Assembly (NCBI GenBank): GCA_950295325.1
Contig: OX485809.1
Location: 31,930,001-31,994,000, forward strand
Direction: 5' to 3'
From: Polytrichum commune
Lineage: Eukaryota > Streptophyta > Polytrichopsida > Polytrichales > Polytrichaceae
DNA: 64,000 nucleotides
Of this stretch, positions 46,577 to 57,936 are shown in pieces. The translations under genes were made by a program, and so were the position numbers. Position 1 is the first letter of the stretch. Each line of letters starts with the position of its first letter. A model generated the notes under the pieces. The model saw only the letters and a list, made by a program, of their open reading frames with translations, did no database searches and was not told the DNA's origin.

Positions 46577-48339
46577 ACCTACGTGTGGTGAGGCCAGTCA
46601 ACGACTCCCAATAGTAAGGCCGAACTTTTGGAGCGGTGGCAGCAAGTGGGCATATCCGTCTTGCCACTCGCTCGTTCGTTGATGCACAAGGTAATTTTGC
46701 ATTATCATATAATTTTGCGCTAGATAATTCCACAATATTACAAAATTTCACATGAGACAATTCACTACGTATTCACCTTCGCAACGAGTGAGTTTACATA
46801 GAGACCACAAATCCATATCCCTTTGTAACTAGGTGTCCAAGGATATTTTTTGGCATGTTTGGTTAAAATTTTATTCTTTCCAAGTCCGATTGGTTACATG
46901 TTGCATGAACTTTCAATTTTTGCTTTATTAATTTGAGGTATATTCTCTAAATACCTCTACAACGATTGGTAAGTTTTGTGAGGTCTTGTTCAACCAATTA
47001 TTTCTCAAACTCACCGGTTCGTCTTTGTAACTTAAGGTACAAAAATAAAAAGGTAAATGACCACTATTGATGCACAAGACTAGGGGTAGAATGATGCTTC
47101 TATGGACCCAAAATGATTAATTATAAAAGTGGTGGCCTGAAAAGGATGTAGTGATAGGTGGGATGTTGTGATTGGCCGGATAGGTGCTATCTCACACCAC
47201 TTACTATTGTTTTTGGGTGCCATTGAGTTTATTGTTTTGTGTGTGCATTCGTATGTAAAGTAAGATATATTGATGCTCGAATTAGGGAGACTCTACTATA
47301 CAAGTAGGGAGTTTGACTTACTTACCTCTGTGGGGTCATGTAACTTATTATTTACATGAAATAAAATTATGAAACAACATACATTCCTCATCATTACCTC
47401 TACTCCATCTTTGAATTTTTTTGCACAACTTGCAAGTTGCAAGTAAATATTTCTAACCGAATGAAGTTATTTTCACATTTTTTCATATATCTAACCTAGC
47501 AGTTGTTTCTCCCGTTCATTAACTCACCCACACATACTAGTAGCAGTGAACGAAGTTTGCCCATTCATTGGTGCCGATCACCAGTATGTGAGGGCCAACA
47601 TACTTACTTAAGGTGGGCAACACGTCTTCAACATACATTTTTTTTTTACCTTTGCATAAAATTAATGCAAGGTGAGTAGCAAATTCAAGTCGTGCCCATA
47701 GCCAACTTCCTCATAGCTATTGGAGCTAGTATGAATATCTTATTCATTATCGAAATGAATAATTTCTCTTCCTTCCTTTTTGTTTCACTAGGGCATGTGC
47801 CTAATGTAAGGTACTTAAAGTAAGCATGTCTTAAACGAACCTTTTATTAGCAACACACCCTCTTCTTGTAAGATATGAAACATAGAATTAATGCAAGATG
47901 ATGATTGGACGTGAATTCAACTCATGCATGTAGTCATTTTCTTCCTAGTTTTTGAAGCTCATGCGAATACCTTATTCAGAACCGAGATGAATGTTTTTTT
48001 TTCTCATTAAAAGACTATATAGGTTGTCCGAATAGTCATATAAACCTATGTGTTCAATTCAAAAATCAACAAACATGCACTTCCAATGACCATAACTAAA
48101 TCATGGGAGATCCAATCTTCACTCTACTTTTTGTTTGATGTTTGATCACATATTTGTTGATGCAACACAACTTTGAAGATGTAGATTTGATCAACAAGAG
48201 ATGAAGAACAAGAAAAACAAACTTAATAACACCGACATACCCATTGGAGTTCATAAATACAAGGTAAAATAAAACTTGTATGTAATTTCCTCCCAATGTT
48301 TTATACAAATATAAAATTAAATCCTTTTAAAAATTTATC
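45155..48339. other. Spacer; inverted repeat, homopolymer and microsatellite
   Basis: About 46045-46080 and 46118-46155 form an inverted pair (ATGGCCCCTC on both arms). A (C)18 run followed by (AC)8 lies at 46545-46578. A block at 47522-47592 matches 52067-52150 (see there). R1 on the minus strand at about 48010-48115. No gene supported. Confidence 0.4.
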
Positions 48340-49085
48340 CTAATACTTAAACAAGGAGTCTCTTATCATATTGCCCGCTCTAAATGTAGCTTGCTCAAAT
48401 ATTGGTTGTCTAGGTCCGTTCAATTTGATGTCGTTTAATGTTGCATCTTCCAATTCTTCTCCTTTCACAACTCTAGTATTGTTTTTAATACGACACAAGT
48501 TGTGTAAAACACACCAAACAACCATTATAAGAGGTGCATATTGGACCCCCACATTCATATATATTTTTAGAATAGACTATCTATTTTTCAATATTCCGAA
48601 TGTAATCTCAATGCGTACTCATCATTTTTTCATATTCTCATCATGTACATATTTTGATTAACACTTCTTGTCATTCTTGCAGTAAATGATTTTGAACCTG
48701 TGTCAAAATAGAATAACCGTAATCACCCACTACATATGGCAAGATTTATTGTCCTCCAATTGTGACAACATGTTATTGCAATATTTCTTTCTTCATTAAT
48801 TTTTTGTAGAATGAAGGTTGCCTTAATTGTGCCGCATCATGAGTCCCTCGTGAAGCTCTCACACATACATCCCAAAAAATATTTCATTGTCACACGCACC
48901 TTGCAGTAGAACACTATAAACATCACCATTACACTAATAATTACCTTGAATAAATGATTGTAATGGTTTGCAATATAAATTGTAATGTGTTCCGTCTATT
49001 GCCCCACACATACTTGGTAGCCCAATGACATTATGAAAACCTGCTATAAGATTGGCAAGCCTAGCATTTGAAGATAATTACTTGA
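48340..49085 (-). pseudogene. Decayed PIF/Harbinger transposase (DDE_Tnp_4 type)
   Basis: Read from 49085 downward in shifting frames: GLPSMCGAIDGTHYNL (first catalytic Asp, near 49000), then RASRGTHDAAQLRQPSFYKKL (split over frames, 48880-48790), VVGDYGYSILTQVQ (second Asp, near 48730), RIEITFGILKNR (Glu position, about 48610-48580) and a C-terminal VVWCVLHNLC (about 48520-48490) ending in a FRAGNMIRDSLF block. This is the HARBI1/PIF order and spacing. Several stops and frameshifts kill it. Related transposases could mobilise the TTA/TAA-flanked MITEs in this window, but this copy cannot. Confidence 0.75.
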
Positions 49086-50247
49086 TAATTTGTCCTTATC
49101 AGCTAAGGCATGACATATCAATAAAGTATATTTGTATACAAGATTCTCCACCTGCAAAAATTTCACCTACTTCCACATTAATCAAGACCTTTTGCCAACT
49201 TATGTAATATCATAGCTATAAATTTTGTGACATGAAGCGCTTGTTTGTATCATGTATGTTGATGTTGAATGTATAGCCTCAAAAACTCGCCTAATTCCAA
49301 GAAGATGGAATACTTCATTTGCAAATCACGAGTCCATCATCTATCCCTCACACCTTTATTCATGCCATTAACATCGTTATACATTACAATCGATCAATGC
49401 AACGATCTTGAAAAATCCCACTATTCCCTTGGCAGATGTAGGTTTTCACATCTTTGTCTCAAACTTTTGACACATGCAACTACCCAAATTATGTATAATA
49501 TTGCATATACTTCATTGTCAATGTGAAAATCATGATTATTAAGACCCTTTGTTTTGGTTACCTCTTATCGTTCAAGTGTAAAAATCTTGAAAAAAATCAT
49601 GAACTTGCATATACATTATGTTATATAAACCATTTTTTTATGAATGTCCTAATTACGTCAAAGTTATATTTTTGATATGTTTCTTTTAATTTATTCACAA
49701 GTTTTTTTACTTTAAATTTACTTTAAATTTTTAGTTCTAAGCGTTAATGGTTTACCTTTACATGTATATAAAGCAATGTAGACGAATATTGTTGTTGAAA
49801 AATATTATTGTCTAAATATGGCTAAAGTTGGTTGAGGTGAAGGTTGGGGCAACACCAACGATCATGATGCTTTATTAAGTCGCGGAGTAGTTTGGTTTGA
49901 TCCATTAATAGAGATGTTATTCTCTATGTATGAGAAAAAAAATACATAGGTCAAATTATAATCCCATAGCAAAGCATCAATGACATGTAATGGGGTTTCT
50001 GTTCAACGAAAGGGCAAATGGGCAATCTGCTAGGAACAATCTAATTTTAAAAATTGATAGATTGAAAAGAAAGTGGAAAGCATGAAGAAGAAGAAGAAGA
50101 AGAAGAAAACACACACACACACACACACAACCGGTGGCACTCCATTGACATGGATTTGATTTGATCAATGTGATAGAATATGGGCTCAAACATCCAAAAC
50201 TCAAGAAATCTAAAGTGTGATTGATATTGGAGGTCCTAGTGAGCCAT
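49086..50247. other. Spacer with (AAG)n and (AC)n runs
   Basis: (AAG)6 at about 50089-50106 is followed by (AC)10 at about 50108-50128. No gene supported. Confidence 0.4.
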
Positions 50248-50625
50248 ATGATTTGGATATACAAAACTCCGCCAAGAAAATCTTCAAGACGAAAAATTAA
50301 TATTGAACAAACACCTCCACAAAAGCTAACACCGAGGATGAAGGCTACTATACCTCCTAATGTATCAAGACGTTATGAAGCTGAGGAGAATATATTCAAA
50401 TGGTTAGAAGGAGCTGTACAAACTTTTTTGAAGATGGAAGAATCTAAATCTCAAACATTGCTTAAACTTGAAGCAGATCGGGCCGATAGGAAATTCTCAA
50501 TGACGAAAATGAACTTGGAGACACAAGATATGATTGCTAAAGAGAAGAGAAACAATGATGAGAGAATAGCAACACATAACAATATCCTTTCAACTAGACA
50601 TTCAAAAGTTAAAGGCACATCTTAA
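50248..50625 (+). CDS. Hypothetical basic/coiled-coil remnant, 125 codons
   Basis: Starts at ATG 50248. A basic, Pro-rich start (TPPRKSSRRK) is followed by a charged helix-forming stretch (EAEENIFKWLEG... to EKRNNDERIATHN) likely to form a coiled coil. This resembles the C-terminal halves of trihelix/MYB-like proteins that are the second gene of plant PIF/Harbinger elements, and a Harbinger transposase fossil lies 1.2 kb away, but no MYB repeat is visible. It may also be a host gene fragment. Low confidence. Confidence 0.25.
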   Translation: MIWIYKTPPRKSSRRKINIEQTPPQKLTPRMKATIPPNVSRRYEAEENIFKWLEGAVQTFLKMEESKSQTLLKLEADRADRKFSMTKMNLETQDMIAKEKRNNDERIATHNNILSTRHSKVKGTS

Positions 50626-50690
50626 AAGTGGACCCGGAGGACCCTCTTTTTGAAACACTTTACATACAAGCTTATAGATTGAATGGTTAG

Positions 50691-51463
50691 TAGAGCCCTA
50701 CATTGAGTATCCATACCCATACCCATACCCATACCCATGCCCATGCCCATGCCCATGCCCACCCTTGCCCATGGGTTTTGGGTGGGCATGGGTGCGATAT
50801 TATTGTTCATGGATGGGCATGGGTTCAATATTATTATTCATGGGTGAGCATGGGCTAAAGCAAAGCATATTGGAAGGGGTCATTGAATGAGCTCTCATTC
50901 AATGTTTTCAAGGGTAAGAGCACCGAATCACCTTCACCCAGTTAGGTGAGTCCATCCTTCAGTGTGTCTTCTTCTTGTTCTCCTCCTCCTCCTTCTTGAG
51001 TGTGTCACTGGGCTCCCAAGAATCCTCGGTCTATTTTTTGTCACTTTCTTGTGCTTCTGCTTTTTCCACCCTACCTTAAACCCAGTCCTGCCAAGAGGAT
51101 TCCAAAACTCAAGAAAGAGAGGATGTTGTAAAGTGGTAGGGAGCGAGAGGAAAAAATGCAGGGAATACGCTAACCAAGAAGCGCTCCGGGCTGAAGCCAA
51201 CGATAGTGAGTGACCTTTTATTTGTCCGATCCAAACAAGACTTGGTGTAGGCGGGTAATACACATTACACAATTTTTGAATACATGGGCGCAATTTGAAT
51301 AGCATGGGTGGGCATGGGTGGGCACATGTCATGCTATGTGTGGGCATGGGTGGGCATGGGTGGGCACGTGTCATGCTATGGGTGGGCATGGGTGGGCATA
51401 GGTCGCTACTGATGGGCATGGTCTGGGTATGGGTGCAAATTTAAAGGAAAGTGTTGGGCTCTG
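50691..51463. mobile_element. hAT-type non-autonomous element, 773 bp
   Basis: The ends TAGAGCCCTACA and, inverted, CAGAGCCCAACA are flanked by the exact 8-bp duplication ATGGTTAG (50683-50690, 51464-51471). The first base differs (T against C), as in maize Ac. Each end carries a subterminal array: (CCCATA)n/(CCCATG)n at about 50712-50762, and GGGTGGGCAT words at 50780-50860 and 51295-51430, in opposite senses. Such arrays are typical transposase-binding regions of hAT elements. The core (50935-51225) is unlike the ends and may be captured host sequence. Confidence 0.85.
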
Positions 51464-51472
51464 ATGGTTAGT

Positions 51473-52563
51473 AATCTAGGATAATTGGCACGATTGTAAA
51501 GTTTTTTAAAAATGTAGACATATTAGTTGTCAATAGCATTTTTTGTCATATTATCTATTATTCGGCCATCATGATTCTATTCATGAAACATTTTCATGAT
51601 AAAAATAAAAATATTTCAATTATGGATTTAAAAAAAAACATTGTGTGCTATTATTGTTTGAAAGATCATATTTACACCTAAATATTATACTAAATATCAT
51701 AATTTTTTTGAGCCAAGTCGGTCACTATCCTTAGTTCTTTGTTATCCATTTTGGTAGCTCATAAATGCTTTTGTTATTCCTTCATTTATGTAATGAAATA
51801 TTGTCCTGGATAATTTAAAGTTGGACGTGCAGCCACTTAATAACTTATAGTAACTACGACATTGTAAATCTATAATACCCAAATTTGTGTACTTCAAATT
51901 ACATGTAATGTGAGTTTCTCATTGAGTGTTGATAACACTTATTGAGCAACCCAACTAGAGTCAATGAACTTGTAACTACATTTATTTAGTTATTTGGATT
52001 GGGGGGGGGGGGGTGAAAATAGTAGGGATTTTATTTCAATCAAGGAAAAATCGGAGATTTCATCGGTCTCAAACTCACCCACACTTACTAGCGGCAGTAG
52101 ACGGAGTTCGCCCGTCCAATGTTGCCCACCACCAGTGTGTGTGGGCGGCCCATTAGATGACAACTCACAAATAAATGTTAGGTTCAAAAACCATGTATCT
52201 TGTTTCAAGGTTTGACTTCAAACAATCTTTTTTAAAATAAGAATTGTCAAGGCATGTAGTAGTTTTACACATTTGTTTGAATTACGTCATGTGTTGATAT
52301 TCTCTAGACAACCCACTCATGTAAAAGACAAACTTTTTTTGGGTAGGGGACATTCTACTAGTGCACTGTGATATCTCGGTATGAAGTATCTACAAATGAG
52401 AGACCACCTCCGACATGAGGCAATAGCACTTGTCCCATACCCATGCTCAAGAAACCTGCTCCGGTTTCACTTAGAAGCTCACGGCTATGATCAAGATGAA
52501 ACGTCCCTCACACACCACCCTAGTGGCCGGCGTCATCTCTCTCTAAGGACAAGTGATTTTTTT
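51473..52563. other. Spacer with a degenerate MITE fragment and a poly-G tract
   Basis: 51780-51990 loosely matches the inner and right part of the TA-flanked MITE family (ACATTGTAAATCTATAATACCC and so on). A G-run of about 11 lies near 52001-52011. No gene supported. Confidence 0.35.
52067..52150. repeat. Short dispersed repeat with self-complementary ends
   Basis: AACTCACCCACACTTACTAG...CCACCAGTGTGTGTGGGC matches 47522-47592 closely. The CCCACAC(T/A)TACT start and the AGTGTGTGTGGG end can pair, giving an imperfect stem. Unknown class; two copies only. Confidence 0.5.
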
Positions 52564-52989
52564 GCCTCGTCTACCTAATACAATGTCAAACTATCGAATG
52601 TCCGTTGGATTGTAGGGGCATGTTCATCAATAATTTCATGTTTTAGATGATATCCTAAACTATTATTTGTCACAACAACATACGATGGTTATTAATTTGA
52701 TGAAATAACGCCCAATTGTGATTTTAAAAATGAAAAATAGAAAATTGTGGAAGAGACAATGTTCTCATACATAAGCTCCTGAGGTTCCCAATGGTCGCAA
52801 ACCTGGGCCCCACCAGCCTAGCCGATTGGAGCACTTGCATTGATCAAGCTAACCATCTAGTGCCTCTAACACCGCTAAGGTGGCTCACTATGATTGGTTC
52901 CGCACATGCAACCCCAAGAGCAATGGGTCCCACCTTTGTCCTTCATTATTGTCACTTACTATAATGATACGAGTTTAGGTAGACGAGGC
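52564..52989. mobile_element. Possible small MITE with 15-bp TIRs
   Basis: GCCTCGTCTACCTAA at 52564-52578 is exactly inverted at 52975-52989. No target duplication was found, so the class is open. The inside has no readable gene. Confidence 0.4.
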
Positions 52990-54060
52990 TAATGTGGACA
53001 CCTCTAGCTATGTGGAATCATCCAGCCGATGGATGAGCATTAGAAGCTTGAGCATGTAAGCCATTGCAAACCAAGACCATAGAATTTGTAATTGTTGAAA
53101 TTGGAATTGAGGAAGTTGTTGATCTAAGCTCCGAAATCAAAGATCTCTACTTCCCAATGTGGTGTTATGGGGGGGGGATTATTTTTAGCATTCAATGTTA
53201 TGTAAGTGGACAACATGAGTAATAGACTCTACATGGGTCATTTGCCAATGAAAACCAAGTTCAATGCCAATGTTGGTTGTGTCATGTTTCGAAAGTGGTC
53301 ACATGTAAGATAAAATGTTACCGAATTGTTTTTTCGTTATGGAATACTCACAATACAAGTTGGTCGGCACCTCACATCCACATGCCGCCTCCTACGGGGG
53401 AGTGCTATCTTGTGAGCAGTGAGCAATGAGTGGTGAGTGATGAGCGGTAACTTGTGAGCGGTGAGGGGGAATGCAAAGATGTTATGTGAGCGTGATTTAT
53501 TATAAGGCACCATTATGGGAGCCTATTACTGTGGATTCTCACATCCTCTCCCCATTAAAAATAAACATTTTATTTACAATAATGTGCTCTATCACGGTGC
53601 AATCATAATATTATTCATTTGAATTCTTTTAAAAAAAACCTCTAATTTTGTCCTCAACATTACAAGGGTCCGAATTTTCAAATATGCAAACCACCTTCAA
53701 TATCAATGATGCACAAACTATGCATGTCGGAAATCCATAATCAATAACAATGTTGATGCAATAACAACAAGGAAGATTCAATAAAATTAAGATAATCACA
53801 CATATAGAATTCCAAAATGGAAGTAAGAGAATTAATATACATTGTCAATCAAATTTAAGAAAGTGAAAAATTTAACAACATGAATCATTGAGCACCAAGA
53901 AGATCATATAAAAAACAATAAAATAATATCTATTGCAATCTTTATTCAAATAAGGTTGTGTTTCCAAACACAACCAAAGGTACATAAACCAAAATGAAGT
54001 CAAGGATAATGCATATAGTTCCACGTTAACAAACAAATTTTAAATATATTAGATGAATAA
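52990..54060. other. Spacer, no supported gene
   Basis: There is a short GTGAGC(A/G)GTGAG word cluster at about 53411-53470 and a G-run near 53171. The rest is AT-rich. Confidence 0.35.
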
Positions 54061-54071
54061 ATGTCGTTCAT

Positions 54072-57000
54072 TTATTGATGATCACTAGTGTTGGAAGAAG
54101 AAGTACTTGATTTTGAACACTCATCGGCAGACAAATCAAGATATTGTTTAACTCGAACATCATATTTAACCCAATTGTAATAAACTTTATCAGGCCTAGA
54201 TGCTAAAGCTCTTGCCATATTTTCTTGCCAAGGGGGATTGTAAAAGATTGAGAGGGGCTCATCCACAAATCCGAATGAAAGGAAGAAGTTGCATAATGAG
54301 GAGTCCTGAAAACAAGAAATCATAATTAGTATTTGATAAAAAATTATGATTAACAAGAAAATTTTGAAATAAACAATAAAAATAAAACTATTGACTAACT
54401 TACGCACAAAAATCATTGACCTCAACATCCTCATAATCGTCATTGTCATCCTCAAGGTTTTCCACATATGCATCAAGTGTAGATGGGCATGCCAACAAGG
54501 GTTTAAAAAACATGATTGAATAAAGTGATGTCCTCTTCAAACCCCAAGAAATGCCGACCCGATGTTCGACACGCATGAAGTGCAGCACCTGTGAGAAACA
54601 AACTTTAGAAAAAAGATTGAAGAAAAATGATGTGTAATATATGATGTATATTGGAGGAAAAAAATTAAAAGAAATTTGCGGAGGAAAAGAACATAATTTT
54701 TTTTTATCAAAATTGATACATGTTCCAACAGTCAAATCAACTATCCTACTACCCGGAGTAAAACATGCTTCAATAAACATTTGCATAAATATGGAGGTTC
54801 TCTCCCGAGCACCTCTCCATGGAGTAACACCATCAGAATGTATTGTTAGATTATTTTTGTCAATGAAATTTGGAATTGATAGACCGGAAATAGGAACAAA
54901 ATCAGTGTTAACCAGGTCTTTGTCATAATGAAGTTGAAAAGAAGGCTTTTGTTTCATTGTTTCAGAGGTGGCACGGACGAGTAGAACAACAACAAAATAT
55001 CGGGTTTGCGAAAAAAAATACATTGAATTATTCATGTATGATATGATATAGAAATAATGGAGGAAACATACAATTAAAGATGTGAAAGTGAATATATTAC
55101 CTTCTGATTGGCAAGTATTGGATGAGTGAGCATCAATCCATTGTAGCATGTCCATACCAAAGAAATTTCCAGACAAGCCATTTTAAGATATGACATCAAA
55201 AGCTTTCTGGATTCAAGGGGTTGAAAAAACCAAAATGGCTCCATCATCATGCAAATGTTTTTTGCAAAATGAAAAAAAAATGGATTGAATCAAATCAACA
55301 TTTTGGACATTCCAAGGAGGAATCACATGATTAGGATCGCACAGTCCGGGAACTGGCAGACCCGCGGGTATATCCGCAATAACAAGATCTACCGAAGGTC
55401 GAGTCACGTGATTTCCATGAAAATATACCTTACGTCCACGACTAATGTGCACAAGGACATATCATTGATCAAAAGATGGTATTCATAAAAATATAAAGGG
55501 TACTTTATCAAGAAACGAAGACATTTCATGATATGTCGAAGGCCATTGTTCGGTGGCTTTGAAAGTTTTCTGCATATTGGCCATTGTATCATTGAGGACA
55601 AGCTTCAAAACAAAAAATTATGATCCCTTGATATGAGATGAGGACGGAGAACTTGAGCATCACGATGGATAATGTCGGAACTAGAAGGGGAATGTTTTGC
55701 AGGAGTTAGAAATCTACGTGATTTGGATGGAGGTTCAATGGGAATAGATCTTTTTGTTGGGATATCTCTAGCATGTTTTCTAGTAGATTGGGTTGGCCTG
55801 ACATCAATATCATCTTGAGAAACTCGTTGGCTAGATTGTATAGAGACATCTCGAATGTCAAAGGCATCAAGGGTATCACCTAGAACAACGACATCATCAT
55901 CCGTAGATTGGTTGATTTGAACACTAGAAGGAGTAGGAGTAGTACTATCCCATATGAATTTATTTTTTGGATTTCAAGGCATTTGCTTTTCATTTATTTC
56001 GTCAATTGATTCTTAATTTTATCTCATGTAGCTTCAGAAAGAGGCAACTACGTATTTTGAATCACATCTTCTTGACAATGATATCTCCATCAATATGGAT
56101 GTTCCGAGCAAACCAATGGGTTTGAAAAAATATATGGATCAATGGTGCATTATTTTGTGGGATTTTGCATTTCATACTAAAGGGTAAAAGATGCAATTTC
56201 AAAGTCCAAATTGTGGAAAGATCAAGAAGGTGGTGAATCCCCCTAGAAACGCCTTATTCTCATGTAGGTTGTACAATAAAATGGAAGAGATTGAAATAAA
56301 ATGCTTACAGAATAAATGTATTTGCAAAACCTCTCTTTTGTCAATCTATACCAAAAATTTGATGGTTTGGCCGCCATTTTTTTGAGTTCATCTTACTCAA
56401 GTAATTTTGGGAGAACTCAATTTTTTTGTCCTTGAGATTGCAAACGGTAAAAAATGTGCACAAATTTTTTCTTTACATGAGAATTCTCCGTTGACCTATA
56501 ATAAATTGCAACTGAAATAAGTATGAAATGCAAAACACAAAAATAAAAAATAAAACAAATAAAAAGAAGAAAAGAAGAAAACTTACTTTTTATATCATTT
56601 ATAGCAATCAAGACTTGTGGAATATTAGAAGAAATATCAAGAACTATGGAGTCCACAAAATAATGCCATTTGATATCGTCAGAATGGAGTTTGTCGATGT
56701 ACGGTTTCTATGCTTGAAGCCTGTGATTTCCCTCAAAAACAAAAAATATTTTTCCATTGAACCTGACAAGGTCAATGTCAGCTTGGAAAAAAAACTCGAA
56801 TTGTTCATTAACACACTTCCAATTATCACTCCAAGATTGAGAAACCTCAAGGGTAAGACGTAAAATAGGCCTGGAAATCATGCGGCAAAGCAGGATGTTA
56901 AGCCTAGATTTGTCTTTCGGTAGGAACTTCAAAGATTCTACAATGTCTATAGTATTAATTTTTTCAGCTCCTAAAACATCCCTAACCGCATTCTTATAAT

Positions 57001-57440
57001 GTGGGTGAATATCAGGAGAAGCTAGGAGGGAAGTTGCCAAAGGTGACAACAAATTGATGTTGGAATCCACCATCTAGAAAAAAGCAAAAAGCACACATAA
57101 AGAATAATGAAATGTGCACATATAATTCATAACCAGAAAATAAAAAACAACTCAAGTGTATATATTCAAAGCCCAAAATAAAATAATAAACCAACACAAT
57201 TGAAGAATGATTACACAAATGACTGCAAGAAATTGCATCCGAGAACATTGCCACATCAGTGCTAAAATATGCGTGAAACGAAGGATTTTGGCAAATCTTC
57301 CCATCGCCGATTTCTGCGACTTTGGAGGCTTGTAGAAAAAACAAAAAAAAAATCCCAAAAATCTGAATTTCTTCCATAATAACACATAGAGGTTCTCAAC
57401 CCAACGAAAACAATTCAAGTTGAAAAGATGAAATGACAAG
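54072..57440 (-). pseudogene. Broken ParB-like / permuted DNA-methyltransferase fusion gene
   Basis: Several exon-like blocks run right to left. (a) 57073 to 56587: an open helical segment, then VFEGNHRLQA (about 56737-56708), which fits the ParB/sulfiredoxin GxHR-type motif; one TAG interrupts it and a GTAAGT donor follows at 56586. (b) about 55979-55612: a Ser/Thr/Pro-rich basic linker with no ATG. (c) about 55450-55213: SVDLVIADIPAG (motif IV position) and HDDGAILVFS. (d) 55176-54730: ending SRIVDLTVGT (motif I). (e) from 54588 after a TTTCTCACAG acceptor: the continuation reads ALHACRTSGRHFLGFEED in the joined frame. (f) to 54072: a FYNPPW block and a Ser-rich tail. The order IV then I is that of class-beta N4/N6 amino-methyltransferases. 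Frameshifts and stops show it is dead. Target base and origin (bacterial, phage or viral) are unknown. Confidence 0.5.
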
Positions 57441-57540
57441 AAGTTATAGCTTTCTGAAGTTTAGGCAAATCTATGAGTTTTTTAAATTTTATTTATTTAT
57501 TATTATTTTTAACAACTCCCAATCTCTCATGTCTATTACT

Positions 57541-57888
57541 GCAAATTAGCCTTCAAAAACCCATGTGGTGCCGCACAGGTTTTTAAAGGCTCCTTAGGAC
57601 TTTTGGTGAAGGGGGTTCAAGGAGGTATGCAACATCAGATGGGGGTGTGCGGTGCCGCACACCTTCCTGACCAGTTGGCGAGAGCTCCAAAGGAGCCTCC
57701 GAAAACTTGTGCGGCACCGCACGGCTTTTCGGACGCCCCTTTGGAGTTCTCGCCAATTGGCTTAAAAAAGCCTTTAAAAACCTGTGCGGTGCCGTACGGG
57801 TTCTTTGCACCTCCTTAGGAATCCTACAAAGGAGGTGGAAAAAACTCGTGCGGCACCACACATATTTTGAAAGGCTCCTTCTAATTAG
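57541..57888. repeat. Foldback element built from five near-palindromic 14-mers
   Basis: GTGCGG(TG/CA)CCGCAC-type motifs lie at 57563, 57647, 57709, 57784 and 57848. The sequence around the central motif is a large inverted repeat: 57671-57708 (GGCGAGAGCTCCAAAGGAGC...) pairs with 57723-57760. The outer parts also pair (AATTAG and CTTCAAAA words at 57544 and 57870-57887). GC content is far above the flanks. It may be a foldback transposon/MITE; no target duplication was fixed. Confidence 0.75.
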
Positions 57889-57936
57889 TAGTGTGGTCTC
57901 TTAGGACATTTTCTCTCATAATTATGAAGGTTTTCT

